Assembly (NCBI GenBank): GCA_009712635.1
Contig: WASS01000015.1
Coordinates: forward strand, 620,001 to 684,000
Source: Hungatella sp.
GTDB lineage: Bacteria > Bacillota > Clostridia > Lachnospirales > Lachnospiraceae
Direction: 5' to 3'
Length of the DNA: 64,000 nucleotides
Shown here: in pieces, positions 53,476 to 63,655 of the stretch
How the letters are laid out: the number at the start of each line of letters is the position of its first letter
Position numbering within the stretch: position 1 is the first letter of the stretch
Translations under genes and position numbers: made by a program
Notes under the pieces: model-generated
The model's database searches: none
What the model was told of the DNA's origin: nothing
What the model saw: only the letters and a program-made list of their open reading frames with translations

Positions 53476-54516
53476 TCAAGGCTTTGCAGACTGGCTTCCA
53501 GTTACCATCCATCCATTTCCTGATTCGTCAGAATGAAAACTGTAAAATCCGTATGCTCTGCCTGGAATAATCCGGTTATCCTCTTCCTCATCTTTTACCA
53601 ATACCGTATGAGCTCCGTTTCTCACCGCCTGATGCACCACACGAATCAGGAGCCGCTCAAAATCCTCTTCCCTGCATCTGTGAATCACCAGACTGGCTTC
53701 CTTATGAGAAGGAACCCGATGCTGATATAGAGTGTAACTCCACTCCTTATTTTCACCCTTAATTTCTTTCTCAAGTTCTTTTTCATACTCAAGGCTTACC
53801 AGGGTAAGACCTTTTGCTGCTGCTTTCGGTCCTGCTGCATTCCGGTCTCTGGCATCTATGATCTCTTCCAAATGATTGGGGGGATAAACTCCCATACCCA
53901 CCTTCATCAGGGTACCTGCAATGATTCTCACCATGTTATATAAAAATCCATTGCCCTTAATCCGGATTGTTATGAGATCATCAGTCTTTAGAACCTCAAG
54001 ACTATAAATAGTACGCACCGTCTCCTCTGCCTGCCCTCTGGCAGTACAGAAGCTTTTAAAATCATGTTCTCCCACCAGATAGGCCGCAGCTTCTCTCATC
54101 TTCTCCACATCAAGGGGAAAATAGCAGAAATAACTGTACAGCCGCATGGTGGGAATTTCGATCTTACGGTTCATTATCTTATAATCATATGTTTTAACGC
54201 AATTCTGCTTCCTGGGGTGGTAGGTTTCCGATACCTCTTCCGAGTGAAGTACCCGTATGTCATCTGGCAGCCTTTGGTTTAAGGCAAAACAGATCTTGTC
54301 TGCAGGCATTCGGTTTTCTGTATCAAACACTGCCACATTTCCCTCCGAATGCACTCCGGAATCTGTTCTGCTGGCACCTGTTACAGTAATTGGCTCCTTT
54401 AATAAATCTGTCAGAGTCCGGTTTAAAACTTCCTCAATGGTGATTCCATTGTTCTGAATCTGCCAGCCGCAGTAATTGGTTCCGTCGTAGGCAACGATCA
54501 TCTTAACCCGTTTCAT
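53476..54516 (-). CDS. truA: tRNA pseudouridine(38-40) synthase with C-terminal extension
   Basis: Residues 1-245 are TruA, with the catalytic Asp in TGASRTDSGVHS (D52) and GNGFLYNMVRIIAGTLM. TruA is normally about 245-260 residues; this one is 346. The extra ~100 residues (EWSYTLYQHRVPSHKEASLVIHR... to the end) form a compact alpha/beta segment with no recognised family. The gene follows ecfT, the usual Firmicute order. AAGGAGG precedes the ATG. Confidence 0.93.
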   Translation of the reverse strand: MKRVKMIVAYDGTNYCGWQIQNNGITIEEVLNRTLTDLLKEPITVTGASRTDSGVHSEGNVAVFDTENRMPADKICFALNQRLPDDIRVLHSEEVSETYHPRKQNCVKTYDYKIMNRKIEIPTMRLYSYFCYFPLDVEKMREAAAYLVGEHDFKSFCTARGQAEETVRTIYSLEVLKTDDLITIRIKGNGFLYNMVRIIAGTLMKVGMGVYPPNHLEEIIDARDRNAAGPKAAAKGLTLVSLEYEKELEKEIKGENKEWSYTLYQHRVPSHKEASLVIHRCREEDFERLLIRVVHQAVRNGAHTVLVKDEEEDNRIIPGRAYGFYSFHSDESGNGWMVTGSQSAKP

Positions 54517-54531
54517 AAATCCTCCTTGTTC

Positions 54532-55344
54532 TTAAAAGATCTGCACTCTCAGGATCCGGAGACCTATGATGGCGGCAAGGTAAAGGACATACACCAAATA
54601 GGTGACCCTGTCCTGATTTCCGTACTTAAGAGGCTTCATCTTCGTCCGGCCTTCTCCGCCACGGTAGCATCTTGCTTCCATCGCCATAGCCAGGTCTGTG
54701 GCACGGCGAAATGCCGAGATAAAAAGAGGAACCAGAAGGGGAATCATGTTTTTCGCTTTCTGGATCAGATTCCCGGTCTCAAAGTCTGCACCTCTGGCCA
54801 TCTGTGCTTTCATGATCTTATCTGTCTCTTCAACCAGAATGGGAATGAACCGCAGTGCAATGGACATCATCATAGATACCTCATGAACCGGGACATGAAA
54901 ACGGTTTAAGAAATCAAGACTCTTTTCCAGACCGTCCGTCAGCTGGTTGGGTGTGGTAGTCAGCGTCATGATGGAAGATCCTACAACCAGATAGATTAAC
55001 CGGATTCCCATAAATCCAGCAACAATCATTCCTTCCTTTGTAATCTTTAGAAATCCCAAAGATACAACTGCCGTTCCTGGTGTCAGAAACAGATTGAAGC
55101 TGACGCTGATCAGCAGCAGAAATACAATTGCTTTTAATCCTCTGACCATGAACTTAAGAGGAACATTACTGAGCTTAATGGCGGATGCAAGAAATACAGT
55201 CGCGATCACATAAGCCCAGATATCATTTGCAATAAATAGGGATATGATAAAAACCATGGTCCCAAACAGCTTTGTCCGGGGATCCAGCTTATGAAGAATG
55301 GAATCCACCGGATAATACTGCCCTAATGTAATATCTTTCAGCAT
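54532..55344 (-). CDS. ecfT: ECF transporter transmembrane protein EcfT
   Basis: This 270-residue membrane protein has about five helices and the EcfT coupling motif MARGAD (FETGNLIQ region) and ARCYRGG near residue 230. EcfT links the S component to the two ATPases for vitamin or metal uptake. The order ecfA1-ecfA2-ecfT-truA is typical. No S component is encoded here, so it likely serves several S proteins elsewhere. Confidence 0.95.
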   Translation of the reverse strand: MLKDITLGQYYPVDSILHKLDPRTKLFGTMVFIISLFIANDIWAYVIATVFLASAIKLSNVPLKFMVRGLKAIVFLLLISVSFNLFLTPGTAVVSLGFLKITKEGMIVAGFMGIRLIYLVVGSSIMTLTTTPNQLTDGLEKSLDFLNRFHVPVHEVSMMMSIALRFIPILVEETDKIMKAQMARGADFETGNLIQKAKNMIPLLVPLFISAFRRATDLAMAMEARCYRGGEGRTKMKPLKYGNQDRVTYLVYVLYLAAIIGLRILRVQIF

Positions 55345-55357
55345 AATATCTCCCTGT

Positions 55358-56206
55358 CTATTTTCCCAGAAGCCTTATAATCTCGTCTCTGGCCTCTTCA
55401 ATTGTTGTAATGCTGGTATCAATGGGTACACCGTGGGATTTCAGGGTTTGAACCACATATGTGATCTCAGGAGCTGCCAGACCCATTGCTTCCAGTTCCT
55501 TATAATGCTGAAATACTTCCTTTGGTGTATCATCAAACACTTTTTCTCCATGGTTCATGACCAGAATCCGGTCTACGTACCGTGCCACATCCTCCATACT
55601 GTGAGACACCAGAATAATTGTCATATTCCGTTCCTCATGCAGACGCTTGATCTGATCCAGGATCTCATCTCTTCCTTTTGGATCCAGTCCTGCAGTCGGT
55701 TCATCAAGAATCAGAACATCAGGATTCATGGCGAGAACACCAGCAATTGCAACCCGCCGCTTCTGACCTCCGGAAAGTTCAAAGGGAGACCGCTTATAGT
55801 AGCTTTCGTCAAGTCCTACCATGGTAAGGGCTTCCTTTGCCCGTTTCGCAGCTTCTTCCTTATTGAGACCCTGATTTTTAGGGCCGAAGCAGACATCGGT
55901 AAATACATCAATTTCGAAAAGCTGATGCTCAGGATACTGAAATACCAGTCCAACGTGACTTCTCAGCGCCCGCATATCATAGCCTTCCTCATAAATATTT
56001 CTTCCATTATAATATAGCTTTCCGTCGGTAGCACGGAGCAGTCCGTTTAAATGCTGGATTAAGGTTGATTTTCCGGAACCGGTATGGCCGATCAGACCCA
56101 CAAATTCCCCTGCTTCTATCTCCAGATTCACATCCTTTAATGCATGCTGTTCAAAGGCCGTGCCTTTTCCATATACATAATTAATATGCTCTGCTTTAAT
56201 TGCCAT
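55358..56206 (-). CDS. ecfA2: ECF transporter ATP-binding protein EcfA2
   Basis: This 282-residue ATPase has Walker [13 protein letters not shown], signature [14 protein letters not shown], Walker [14 protein letters not shown] and H in LVSHSMEDV. The GHTGSGKST wording is typical of EcfA2. GGAGG precedes the ATG. It overlaps ecfA1 by 11 bp. Confidence 0.96.
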   Translation of the reverse strand: MAIKAEHINYVYGKGTAFEQHALKDVNLEIEAGEFVGLIGHTGSGKSTLIQHLNGLLRATDGKLYYNGRNIYEEGYDMRALRSHVGLVFQYPEHQLFEIDVFTDVCFGPKNQGLNKEEAAKRAKEALTMVGLDESYYKRSPFELSGGQKRRVAIAGVLAMNPDVLILDEPTAGLDPKGRDEILDQIKRLHEERNMTIILVSHSMEDVARYVDRILVMNHGEKVFDDTPKEVFQHYKELEAMGLAAPEITYVVQTLKSHGVPIDTSITTIEEARDEIIRLLGK

Positions 56207-57101
56207 GGCTTCCTCCGTTCTCCAGAATCACTTCTCCGGGGAAACGCTCTGCAAACCGCGGTAAAAGATTCTCCATCAGTTCATCCAATGTCAATATCCC
56301 ATCAGGCAGATCAAGACCTTTCTGTTTTAACTCATAGGCAAGCTCTGTGACCTGCGGAACATCCAGACGGTAGGATTTCAGTTTCTCCACCTGTGAGAAT
56401 ATCTCACGTGGCGTGCCGTCCATTACTACCTTACCCTCATCCATAACAATCACTCTGTCAGCGCCTGTTACCTCTTCCATGTAATGGGTGATAAGAAGAA
56501 CTGTAATTCCCTCTTTCCGGTTCAGTTCGTGAACGGTTTTTACTACTTCTTTGCGCCCGTTAGGATCTAACATGGCTGTAGGCTCATCTAAGACGATACA
56601 CTGGGGTCTCATTGCCATTACGCCAGCTATGGCAACCCGCTGCTTCTGGCCGCCAGAAAGCCTGTTGGGGGACTTTAAGCGGTATGCTGCCATACCTACG
56701 CTTTTTAAGCTTTCATCCACCCGTTTCCAGATCTCCTCTGTGGGAACCCCCAGATTTTCCGGACCGAATCCCACATCCTCTTCAACAATATTTCCTATAA
56801 TCTGATTATCCGGGTTCTGAAAAACCATTCCTGTCTTTTTACGGACTTCCCATAGATTTTCTTCCCTGGAAGTATCTAAATCCTGAATCCATACCGTACC
56901 CTCAGTAGGCAGCAATATGGCATTCAGCTGTTTGGCAAAGGTAGATTTCCCTGATCCGTTATGGCCAAGGATTGCAATGAACTGACCCTTTTCCAGATCC
57001 AGGCTCACACCGTCGATGGCACGTTTAATTTCTTCAATATTTTCTTCTTCATCTTTTCTGATATAATCAAATATCAGTTTCGACGTTTTTATTATTCCCA
57101 T
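56196..57101 (-). CDS. ecfA1: ECF transporter ATP-binding protein EcfA1
   Basis: This ~301-residue ATPase has Walker [15 protein letters not shown], the Q-loop VFQNPDNQI, signature [16 protein letters not shown], Walker [14 protein letters not shown] and H in [12 protein letters not shown] 57101 has AAAGG upstream; the alternative start at 57140 adds an unlikely segment. A strong terminator upstream (57249-57289) separates it from the cell-wall protein genes. Confidence 0.95.
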   Translation of the reverse strand: MGIIKTSKLIFDYIRKDEEENIEEIKRAIDGVSLDLEKGQFIAILGHNGSGKSTFAKQLNAILLPTEGTVWIQDLDTSREENLWEVRKKTGMVFQNPDNQIIGNIVEEDVGFGPENLGVPTEEIWKRVDESLKSVGMAAYRLKSPNRLSGGQKQRVAIAGVMAMRPQCIVLDEPTAMLDPNGRKEVVKTVHELNRKEGITVLLITHYMEEVTGADRVIVMDEGKVVMDGTPREIFSQVEKLKSYRLDVPQVTELAYELKQKGLDLPDGILTLDELMENLLPRFAERFPGEVILENGGSHGN

Positions 57102-57248
57102 AGCAAGCCTTTCTTTAAAAGTGATACACCCGTATGCCACATAATTTTAGTTGAATATTGCATAACAGTCAAGCGTCGGCAGGTATCTTTTGCAAAAACC
57201 AAGGATTAAAAGCGAAAATTGGCAAAAAAATGTTTCACCTAAGAAAAA

Positions 57249-57289
57249 AAGATAGATGGTACAGATGCTTCCATCCATACCATCTATCT
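57249..57289 (-). terminator. Strong terminator downstream of cell-wall protein gene
   Basis: AGATAGATGGTA and TACCATCTATCT form a perfect 12-bp stem on the minus strand around a 16-nt loop that itself can fold (TGGATG/CATC), followed by seven U. It lies at the end of the 57293-58315 gene, before ecfA1. Confidence 0.85.
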
Positions 57290-57292
57290 GCT

Positions 57293-58315
57293 TTATTGTA
57301 CCCATAAGCCTGATTCATTAACCTTATAATTTCCATCTACCGTTGTATTGGTTGCCAGGCTTCCGTCTCCATTCATATAATACCATTTTCCGGGAAGCGG
57401 CTGAATCCATCCGGTCGCCATATCTCCGTCGGTATTAAAGTAATACCAGATTCCATTCAGCTCCTGCCAGCCGGTCTTCATAGCGGCTTCTGAGTCCATG
57501 TAGTACCATTTCTCATCAACCTTCTGCCAGCCCGTTACAGCGTAGCCATCCTGCTTAAAATAATACCATTTGCCACTAATCATTTTCCAGCCGTCAGTCA
57601 CATAGTTGCCATCTTCCCCGCGGTACTTCTTACCGTCCTGGTAAGTTGCCCATACACCAAGCGTCTCGCCCAGTTCCTGTACTACTGAATCATCAGAGGT
57701 AGTGATATCTCCCTCTTTTAAATAATCATCCTGAGATGAATCCTTTAAAATAGCCTTTACTGTATAGTAATATTTATAACCGCTGTTCATATAAGGAAGA
57801 AGATCAGCTGATGTGGAAGATGTGGTCAGGCTTTTAATCCAGATTCCGCCCTCCTGATATAACACCACCTGGTATCTGGAAGCGAAAGGAACCTTTTTCC
57901 AGGATGCCTTGGTCTTAGCCGTATCACTCCAGCCTGCCTTTTCCGGGGCCTCCAGCTTTGCTACAGGAACATAGGAGAAGGTAACGACAGTCTCTCCGTC
58001 CTGACTATTCACAGAAAGAAGATTGGCACCTGTTACAGTACAGTCTGATCTCTCATAAGAACCAGCGATATGAATGGTACCCTTTACTTTCTTTCCAGGC
58101 TCCCATTTATCCTCTTTGATGCTCCATTCCGGACTTTCTTCTGAATAATTCACTTTTACAGTTGGCACATTAATTCCATCTGTCCATGAACTCTTACTGC
58201 CATTCTCCACGTAAATCCTTAAGCTTCCTGACGCTGATGCCGTTATTCCGGTACCAAGAATCATGATCATGCTTAAAAGCAGAAACCATATTCCTTTCCC
58301 TTTTCTCCAATTCAT
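57293..58315 (-). CDS. Secreted protein with cell-wall/glucan-binding repeats
   Basis: This 340-residue protein has an N-terminal signal peptide (KGKGIWFLLLSMIMILGTGITASASG), a middle fibronectin-like or immunoglobulin-like region, and about five C-terminal repeats of the form GW...GKWYYxxxDGxMxTGW (residues ~235-340). Such choline/glucan-binding repeats attach proteins to wall polymers. ATG 58315 has GGAAG upstream. It follows the related 58338-59567 gene, forming a two-gene surface unit. Confidence 0.87.
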   Translation of the reverse strand: MNWRKGKGIWFLLLSMIMILGTGITASASGSLRIYVENGSKSSWTDGINVPTVKVNYSEESPEWSIKEDKWEPGKKVKGTIHIAGSYERSDCTVTGANLLSVNSQDGETVVTFSYVPVAKLEAPEKAGWSDTAKTKASWKKVPFASRYQVVLYQEGGIWIKSLTTSSTSADLLPYMNSGYKYYYTVKAILKDSSQDDYLKEGDITTSDDSVVQELGETLGVWATYQDGKKYRGEDGNYVTDGWKMISGKWYYFKQDGYAVTGWQKVDEKWYYMDSEAAMKTGWQELNGIWYYFNTDGDMATGWIQPLPGKWYYMNGDGSLATNTTVDGNYKVNESGLWVQ

Positions 58316-58337
58316 CAATCTCTACTTCCTTTCTTCC

Positions 58338-59567
58338 CTACTTTCTCCAGATTCCCTCTCCATCTACAGTAAAACCGCTGATGTTCGTGTTGACTGCCTT
58401 TGATCCTTCACCTGGATAAAAATAAAACCAGTTGCCGTCAATCTGCTTCCAGCCTTCCTGCATAACGCCCTTGGAGTCAGCATAATACCACTTATTGTTA
58501 TAGGAGATCCAGCCAGTTATCAAAGCACCCTCAACTCCACTTGTAGTGGATGGGTTTAAATAATACCATTTGTTATCGGATTTGTACCAGCCTGTCAGCA
58601 TTGCTCCATCATTATTAAAAAAATAGGTTTTGTCGCCTTTTTGCTGCCAGCCAGTGAGCATGATACCGCTGCCGTCAAAAAGATACCATATATTATTGAT
58701 TTTAGACCAGTTATTCTTTAAATAACTTCCATCTGGGTATCGATAGCTCCAGGTGTTTCCATTCTTAATCCAGCCTACCGCTCCGGTAGATGCAGTACCG
58801 CTGTCCTGTCCGCTGCCGTCTGATACCTTCTCCTGAGGTACATATACCTCACCGGATTCAGTCCAGTCACTGTTCTTTCCGTATTTATCCTCTGTGCTGC
58901 TGTATGGCACTGTACGTACTTTAAAACTGTAGGTGCCTGCTTTGGTCATATAGGGATAAAAATTATAAGAAGTTGCTTTCAGTTTCTCTACCTTCTTAAT
59001 AATGGAGCTTCCGCGGTACAAATATACATCATAAGCTCCGGAGCCGTTATCTGGAGCACTCCATCTGGCATTGCCAAAACCAGAATCCTTCCAGTCAGCA
59101 TCTTCCGGAGATTCATAGGTACCTTTCACCGGTTTAAACGTAAATGTTACATATAAAGTATCCGTTCCTGAACGGTTTGAGGAAACATAGGTACCGCCTT
59201 TAATCGAGATATTACTGGACTGATAGCCTCCTTTAAATGCATACTCATCAGCATTCGTAGCATGCAACGTCACCTTCATCTTCGGTTCAGAACCAATCTT
59301 CATTTCCTTGCTGTCGGATGTAATCCAGTCCAAGTCTGACACTTCGTATCTGTTGTTGTTGGTGTAAACATAATTACCGCTTTCCGATGTTGTAGAAAAA
59401 GATGTCTCAGAAGGCAGAGTCTCTCCAGTGGAAATGTCTTCAAGTCCTACGTTAATCGTTACAGACGTTATGGTTTTCACGGTAGCAGCCATTGTCTCAA
59501 ATGGTATACTGGCCATTAATACCCCCAATGCAGAGACGATAGTCACCAGTCTCTTTAAACGCTTCAT
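58338..59567 (-). CDS. Secreted protein with cell-wall/glucan-binding repeats
   Basis: This 409-residue protein has a signal peptide (RLVTIVSALGVLMASIPFETMAA), a beta-rich Thr/Ser-rich region with two domains similar to its neighbour, a flexible DGSGQDSGTASTGA linker, and about five repeats such as GWQQKGDKTYFFNNDGAMLTGW (residues ~275-400). It should be exported and wall-bound. GGGAGG precedes the ATG. No catalytic domain is visible. Confidence 0.88.
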   Translation of the reverse strand: MKRLKRLVTIVSALGVLMASIPFETMAATVKTITSVTINVGLEDISTGETLPSETSFSTTSESGNYVYTNNNRYEVSDLDWITSDSKEMKIGSEPKMKVTLHATNADEYAFKGGYQSSNISIKGGTYVSSNRSGTDTLYVTFTFKPVKGTYESPEDADWKDSGFGNARWSAPDNGSGAYDVYLYRGSSIIKKVEKLKATSYNFYPYMTKAGTYSFKVRTVPYSSTEDKYGKNSDWTESGEVYVPQEKVSDGSGQDSGTASTGAVGWIKNGNTWSYRYPDGSYLKNNWSKINNIWYLFDGSGIMLTGWQQKGDKTYFFNNDGAMLTGWYKSDNKWYYLNPSTTSGVEGALITGWISYNNKWYYADSKGVMQEGWKQIDGNWFYFYPGEGSKAVNTNISGFTVDGEGIWRK

Positions 59568-59719
59568 ACTAAATACCTCCCGTTTTTATTTTAGCGGATT
59601 ATAACAATAGAACCATAATATTCTACAATTTACATTATAGCCCTGAAAGCAATTGTCCGTCAACTTACGATATTCTTTCTTTATTCTTGCGTTTCTTAAC
59701 TGGGGGAGAAATAAAAAAA

Positions 59720-59744
59720 CCGATAAGGAATTGCTTCCTTACCG
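59720..59744 (-). terminator. Terminator after rplQ
   Basis: CCGGTAAGGAA and ATTCCTTATCGG form a stem on the minus strand with a GCA loop, followed by seven U. It closes the rpsM-rplQ operon. Confidence 0.85.
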
Positions 59745-59759
59745 GGATTTTATTATTAA

Positions 59760-60296
59760 TTATACAAGCTCAAGAAGTACTTCCATTGCTGCATCACCTT
59801 TACGCTGGCCGATCTTAACGATACGTGTGTAACCACCGTTACGGGATACATACTTTGGTGCAACCTCATCAAACAGCTTCTTAGGAAGATCAACAGACTT
59901 TGTATTCTTCTTTCTTCCTGCAGCTTCAGACGGAACTTCTGTTACATCGTAAAGGACTTTTAACATCTGTCTTCTTGCATGAAGTCTGGAAGGAAGATCT
60001 TTCTTGATCTCTTTCTCTACTTCATCATAAACAGTTACTTTCTTGCCGTTTACAACATCTTTTACTCTCTTGCCGTCTTTATCTTTACGTGCAACTTTAG
60101 CTGTTACCTTAACAGTCTCAAAGTTATCTTTCTCTTTTACTGCTAAAGCGATCAGGCCTTCTGCAACTTTGCGGATTTCCTTAGCTCTTGCTTCTGTTGT
60201 CACGATCTTGCCATTATAGATTAATGCAGTTACCTGGCTTCTGATTAATGCTTTTCTCTGACTGGAAGTTTTTCCCAGTTTTCTATATCCTGCCAT
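59760..60296 (-). CDS. rplQ: 50S ribosomal protein L17
   Basis: This 178-residue protein is L17 (MAGYRKLGKTSSQRKALIRS, RQMLKVLYD, GGYTRIVKIGQRKGDAAMEVLLEL). It is longer than the common 115-130 residues because of an inserted lysine-rich segment at ~60-110, a feature of this clostridial group. ATG 60296 has GGAGG at 9 nt. It is the last gene of the alpha-type operon. Confidence 0.96.
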   Translation of the reverse strand: MAGYRKLGKTSSQRKALIRSQVTALIYNGKIVTTEARAKEIRKVAEGLIALAVKEKDNFETVKVTAKVARKDKDGKRVKDVVNGKKVTVYDEVEKEIKKDLPSRLHARRQMLKVLYDVTEVPSEAAGRKKNTKSVDLPKKLFDEVAPKYVSRNGGYTRIVKIGQRKGDAAMEVLLELV

Positions 60297-60393
60297 CTCA
60301 ATATTCCTCCATTTGTGGAACACGGATACATGCTTCTTCGGTCTTACTGTATCAGTGCTTAATCTCCATAAATCAACTGCTTAAGCGAATCAA

Positions 60394-61362
60394 TTATGCA
60401 TTGGTATCATCGCTCGGATTCAGCTGTAAGCCTAATTCCTTCAACTTTGCCAACACTTCTTCTAAAGACTTGCGGCCTAAGTTACGTACCTTCATCATAT
60501 CTTCAGAAGTTCTGTTGCACAGTTCTTCTACCGTATTGATTCCGGCTCTCTTAAGACAATTATAAGAACGAACGGAAAGCTCTAGTTCATCTATATTCAT
60601 CTCAAGAACTTTTTCCTTCTCATTGTCTTCCTTCTCCACCATAACTTCTGCAGTTTTGGCGTTCTCAGATAAATCAATGAAAAGGTTCAAATGCTCACTC
60701 AGTACCTTTGCAGCCAGGCTGACTGCTTCATCTGGTGCCAGAGTTCCATTTGTAAATACATCTAAAGTCAGCTTATCGTAATCGGTAACCTGACCTACTC
60801 GGGTGTTTTCTACCGTCATATTGACGCGTTCTACTGGTGTATAAATAGAATCAACAGCTATCACACCTATCGGTAAATCTTCACTCTTATTCTTGTCTGC
60901 ACTCACATAGCCACGGCCTTTTGTGATAGTAAGTTCCATATAGAACTTACTGTCTGTACCGCCGCTAAGTGTAGCGATAACCTGATCCGGATTCATGATC
61001 TCGATATCGGGATCAGCCTGGATATCAGCAGCTGTTACCACACCTTCGCCTTCAAACTCGATGTATGCAACTTTTGCTTCGTTGGTATCGCTGTTGTTTT
61101 TAATAGATAAGCTCTTGATGTTCATAATGATCTCAGTCACATCTTCCTTAACACCAGGAATAGAACTGAACTCATGCAAAACGCCGTCGATTTTTACCTG
61201 GCTGACTGCAGCGCCCGGTAAGGAAGAAAGCATGATTCTTCTTAAGGAATTACCTAAAGTCGTGCCATAACCTCTTTCAAGCGGTTCAACTACAAACTTG
61301 CCATATTTTTTATCTTCTGAGATTTCAGCAATCTCAATGTTTGGTTTTTCAAAATCGAACAC
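60394..61362 (-). CDS. rpoA: DNA-directed RNA polymerase subunit alpha
   Basis: This 322-residue protein has the dimerisation domain ([30 protein letters not shown], the 45-55 loop) and the C-terminal DNA-binding domain ([21 protein letters not shown]). I chose GTG 61362 with AAAGGAGG at 8 nt because the longer frame to 61410 has no RBS and extra N-terminal residues not normal for alpha. Confidence 0.97.
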   Translation of the reverse strand: MFDFEKPNIEIAEISEDKKYGKFVVEPLERGYGTTLGNSLRRIMLSSLPGAAVSQVKIDGVLHEFSSIPGVKEDVTEIIMNIKSLSIKNNSDTNEAKVAYIEFEGEGVVTAADIQADPDIEIMNPDQVIATLSGGTDSKFYMELTITKGRGYVSADKNKSEDLPIGVIAVDSIYTPVERVNMTVENTRVGQVTDYDKLTLDVFTNGTLAPDEAVSLAAKVLSEHLNLFIDLSENAKTAEVMVEKEDNEKEKVLEMNIDELELSVRSYNCLKRAGINTVEELCNRTSEDMMKVRNLGRKSLEEVLAKLKELGLQLNPSDDTNA

Positions 61363-61470
61363 TAATAGCCCCTCCTTTTGGGTATTTTGTATCGAGGGTC
61401 TTATACTCAAACCTTGCCCGGAAGCATAACGCCCCCGGGCGAAAGCCAGCTTCTATCAACAGACTTTCAA

Positions 61471-62064
61471 TTATTTGGAGTACAACTCGACGATAAGCAT
61501 TTCATTCACTGGAACATCAATCTCATCTCTTGTTGGTAACTCTTTAACAGTACCACGTAAATTCTCATGGTCAACATCAAGCCATGCCGGAACCATACGG
61601 CCAGCTGTTGTTTCCTGAACACTTTTAAATCTTGCATTGGATTTGCATTTTTCTTTTACTTCGATTACATCGCCAACTTTTACGATGAAGGAAGGAATGT
61701 TTACGCACTTACCATTTACAAGAATGCTCTTATGGTCAACCATCTGTCTGGTCTCTCTTCTTGTTCTTCCGAATCCCATACGGAAAACTACATTGTCAAG
61801 TCTTCTTTCAAGAAGAATCATCAGGTTTTCACCAACCAGACCATTCATTCTTTCAGCCTTGGCATAATAGTTACGGAAAGGTTTCTCAAGCACGCCGTAG
61901 ATGAATTTAGCTTTCTGCTTTTCTCTCAGCTGAATGCCGTACTCACTCATCTTTCTGTTTGCTCTTTTTAATTCTCTCTTTGATTTTTTATCTATTCCTA
62001 AATAGATCGGATCAAGACCAAGGGATCTACATCTTTTAAGAACAGGAACTCTATCAACTGCCAC
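61471..62064 (-). CDS. rpsD: 30S ribosomal protein S4
   Basis: This 197-residue protein has the S4 RNA-binding domain (LERRLDNVVFRMGFGRTRRETRQMVDHKSILVNGKCVNIPSF). It is the zinc-free type, since the N-terminal cysteines are missing apart from one. The start is GTG (62064) with AGGAGG at 8 nt. S4 nucleates the 30S body and often autoregulates its operon. A GC-rich hairpin lies downstream, between it and rpoA. Confidence 0.97.
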   Translation of the reverse strand: MAVDRVPVLKRCRSLGLDPIYLGIDKKSKRELKRANRKMSEYGIQLREKQKAKFIYGVLEKPFRNYYAKAERMNGLVGENLMILLERRLDNVVFRMGFGRTRRETRQMVDHKSILVNGKCVNIPSFIVKVGDVIEVKEKCKSNARFKSVQETTAGRMVPAWLDVDHENLRGTVKELPTRDEIDVPVNEMLIVELYSK

Positions 62065-62080
62065 TGTAATTACCTCCTAA

Positions 62081-62482
62081 TTAGACTCTTCTACGTTTTG
62101 GTGGACGACATCCGTTATGTGGTACAGGAGTTACGTCCTTGATGCTGGTTACTTCTAAACCGCATGCCTGAAGTGCACGAATAGCTGCTTCACGGCCTGA
62201 ACCAGGACCTTTAACCATAACGTCTACTGATTTTAAACCATGTACAAGAGCTGCTTTAGTAGCAGTTTCTGCCGCCATCTGAGCTGCATATGGAGTAGAT
62301 TTCCTTGAACCTCTAAATCCCAGACCACCAGCACTTGCCCATGATAATGCATTACCCTGTGTATCAGTTAATGTCACAATTGTGTTATTAAAAGATGACT
62401 GGATATGTGCTTGTCCGCGTTCAACGTTTTTCTTTACGCGCTTTTTTGTCACTTTTTTAGTAGTGGACACTTTTTTAGCCAT
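62081..62482 (-). CDS. rpsK: 30S ribosomal protein S11
   Basis: This 133-residue protein is S11 ([44 protein letters not shown] and GRPPKRRRV end). It follows the rpsM gene in the usual order after an unusually long 130-bp gap that contains a GC-rich hairpin. Confidence 0.98.
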   Translation of the reverse strand: MAKKVSTTKKVTKKRVKKNVERGQAHIQSSFNNTIVTLTDTQGNALSWASAGGLGFRGSRKSTPYAAQMAAETATKAALVHGLKSVDVMVKGPGSGREAAIRALQACGLEVTSIKDVTPVPHNGCRPPKRRRV

Positions 62483-62612
62483 TTTAAACTAACCTACTTT
62501 CTTTATAGTTGCTCCGCCCTGCCCGCAGCCGCGTAACGCAGGGTACGAAATCTGAATCCAGTTATTCCTGTTTTTAAAACATGTAACGTGATTCGCTGTT
62601 AAATTTAGTATC

Positions 62613-62981
62613 TTACTTTTTCTTGTTTGCTACAGTCTTTCTTGGACCCTTACGAGTTCTTGCGTTGGTCTTAGTTTTCTGACCACGAACCGGAAGACTC
62701 TTTCTATGACGGATTCCGCGATAGCATCCGATTTCCTGAAGTCTCTTGATGTTCATAGCGATTTCTCTACGTAAATCACCTTCTACAGTCTGAGATTCAG
62801 TAATCACTTCTGCAATTCTCTTTACTTCGTCATCGGTTAAGTCCTTAACACGAGTGTCAGGATTAACGCCAGCAGTTGTAAGAATGCGGTTTGAACTGGT
62901 TCTACCGATACCGTAGATGTAAGTTAAACCGATCTCAACACGTTTTTCTCTTGGTAAATCAACACCTGAAATACGAGCCAT
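62613..62981 (-). CDS. rpsM: 30S ribosomal protein S13
   Basis: This 122-residue protein is S13 ([58 protein letters not shown]). It contacts P-site tRNA and links the subunits. It follows rpmJ directly, the canonical order. Confidence 0.98.
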   Translation of the reverse strand: MARISGVDLPREKRVEIGLTYIYGIGRTSSNRILTTAGVNPDTRVKDLTDDEVKRIAEVITESQTVEGDLRREIAMNIKRLQEIGCYRGIRHRKSLPVRGQKTKTNARTRKGPRKTVANKKK

Positions 62982-63008
62982 GTGTGTAGTACACCTCCAT
63001 TAATTATT

Positions 63009-63122
63009 TTAACCTTGTCTCTGCTTATGCTTAGGATTTTCACAGATTACTCTGATACTGCCTTTTCTTTTGATGATTTTGCATTTTTCGCAAATCGGCT
63101 TGACTGATGATCTAACCTTCAC
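63009..63122 (-). CDS. rpmJ: 50S ribosomal protein L36 (GTG start)
   Basis: This 37-residue protein is L36 with the zinc-type residues CEKCK...C...H ([29 protein letters not shown]). The start is GTG at 63122, with AAAGGAG at 7 nt; the longer frame to 63215 is not real because L36 starts at [11 protein letters not shown]. It precedes rpsM by 27 bp. Confidence 0.96.
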   Translation of the reverse strand: MKVRSSVKPICEKCKIIKRKGSIRVICENPKHKQRQG

Positions 63123-63322
63123 AGCAATTCTCCTTTCCGTTATGCGCCCTTTCACATGCAAAGGTAAGTTCCCTGCACCTGATTCTTCTATATAAATCCG
63201 GCGGCAAAGGAGCATCCTTCCAAAAGAGCTTTCTGAGTATACCCGCAGTGTGTTTTTATCTTAAAACCAGTGCTGCCCTCATGGGCATAATACACCCAGT
63301 ATTTCAACAAAGTCGCTATAGC

Positions 63323-63351
63323 ATTATAACACTGTTTCTTTTAAAATGCAA
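63323..63351 (-). promoter_or_regulatory. Promoter of the rpmJ-rpsM-rpsK-rpsD-rpoA-rplQ operon
   Basis: TTGCAT (63351-63346), 17 bp and TATAAT (63328-63323) on the minus strand. The ~195-nt leader before rpmJ may carry an autoregulatory site. The gap between infA and rpmJ also contains the stem pairing GGCGCGTTCC with GGAGCG...CGCC near 63384-63420. Confidence 0.75.
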
Positions 63352-63431
63352 GCGGTTTTTCCTATATATTTATTAACCCTTTGCCCTGGCGTGTCGCGCT
63401 CCTGATGGGGAACGCGCCGAACCTGGACGCT

Positions 63432-63650
63432 TTATTTATCTCGCCAGATGATTCTTCCCTTGCTTAAATCATAAGGGGACATCTCAATGGTTACCTTATC
63501 ACCTGGTAAAATACGAATGTAGTTCATGCGAAGTTTTCCGCTTATGTGAGCTAATACCTGATGCCCGTTTTCCAGTTCAACCTGGAACATGGCATTGGGA
63601 AGCTTCTCCACAACGGTGCCTTCAATTTCAATAACATCTGCTTTTGACAT
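63432..63650 (-). CDS. infA: Translation initiation factor IF-1
   Basis: This 72-residue single OB-fold protein is IF-1 ([67 protein letters not shown]). It binds the 30S A site during initiation. AGGAGG precedes the ATG 5 bp after the KOW protein. Confidence 0.98.
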   Translation of the reverse strand: MSKADVIEIEGTVVEKLPNAMFQVELENGHQVLAHISGKLRMNYIRILPGDKVTIEMSPYDLSKGRIIWRDK

Positions 63651-63655
63651 AAAGC

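Noticed and set aside
54532-57101. ECF cluster considered as a specific vitamin importer
   Set aside because: No S component is encoded, so the substrate cannot be given; it is the generic EcfAA'T module.
57330-58720. Regular repeats in the two surface genes resembling an array
   Set aside because: The repeats are degenerate, in frame, and encode GW...YY cell-wall-binding repeats with no uniform spacers, so they are not CRISPR.
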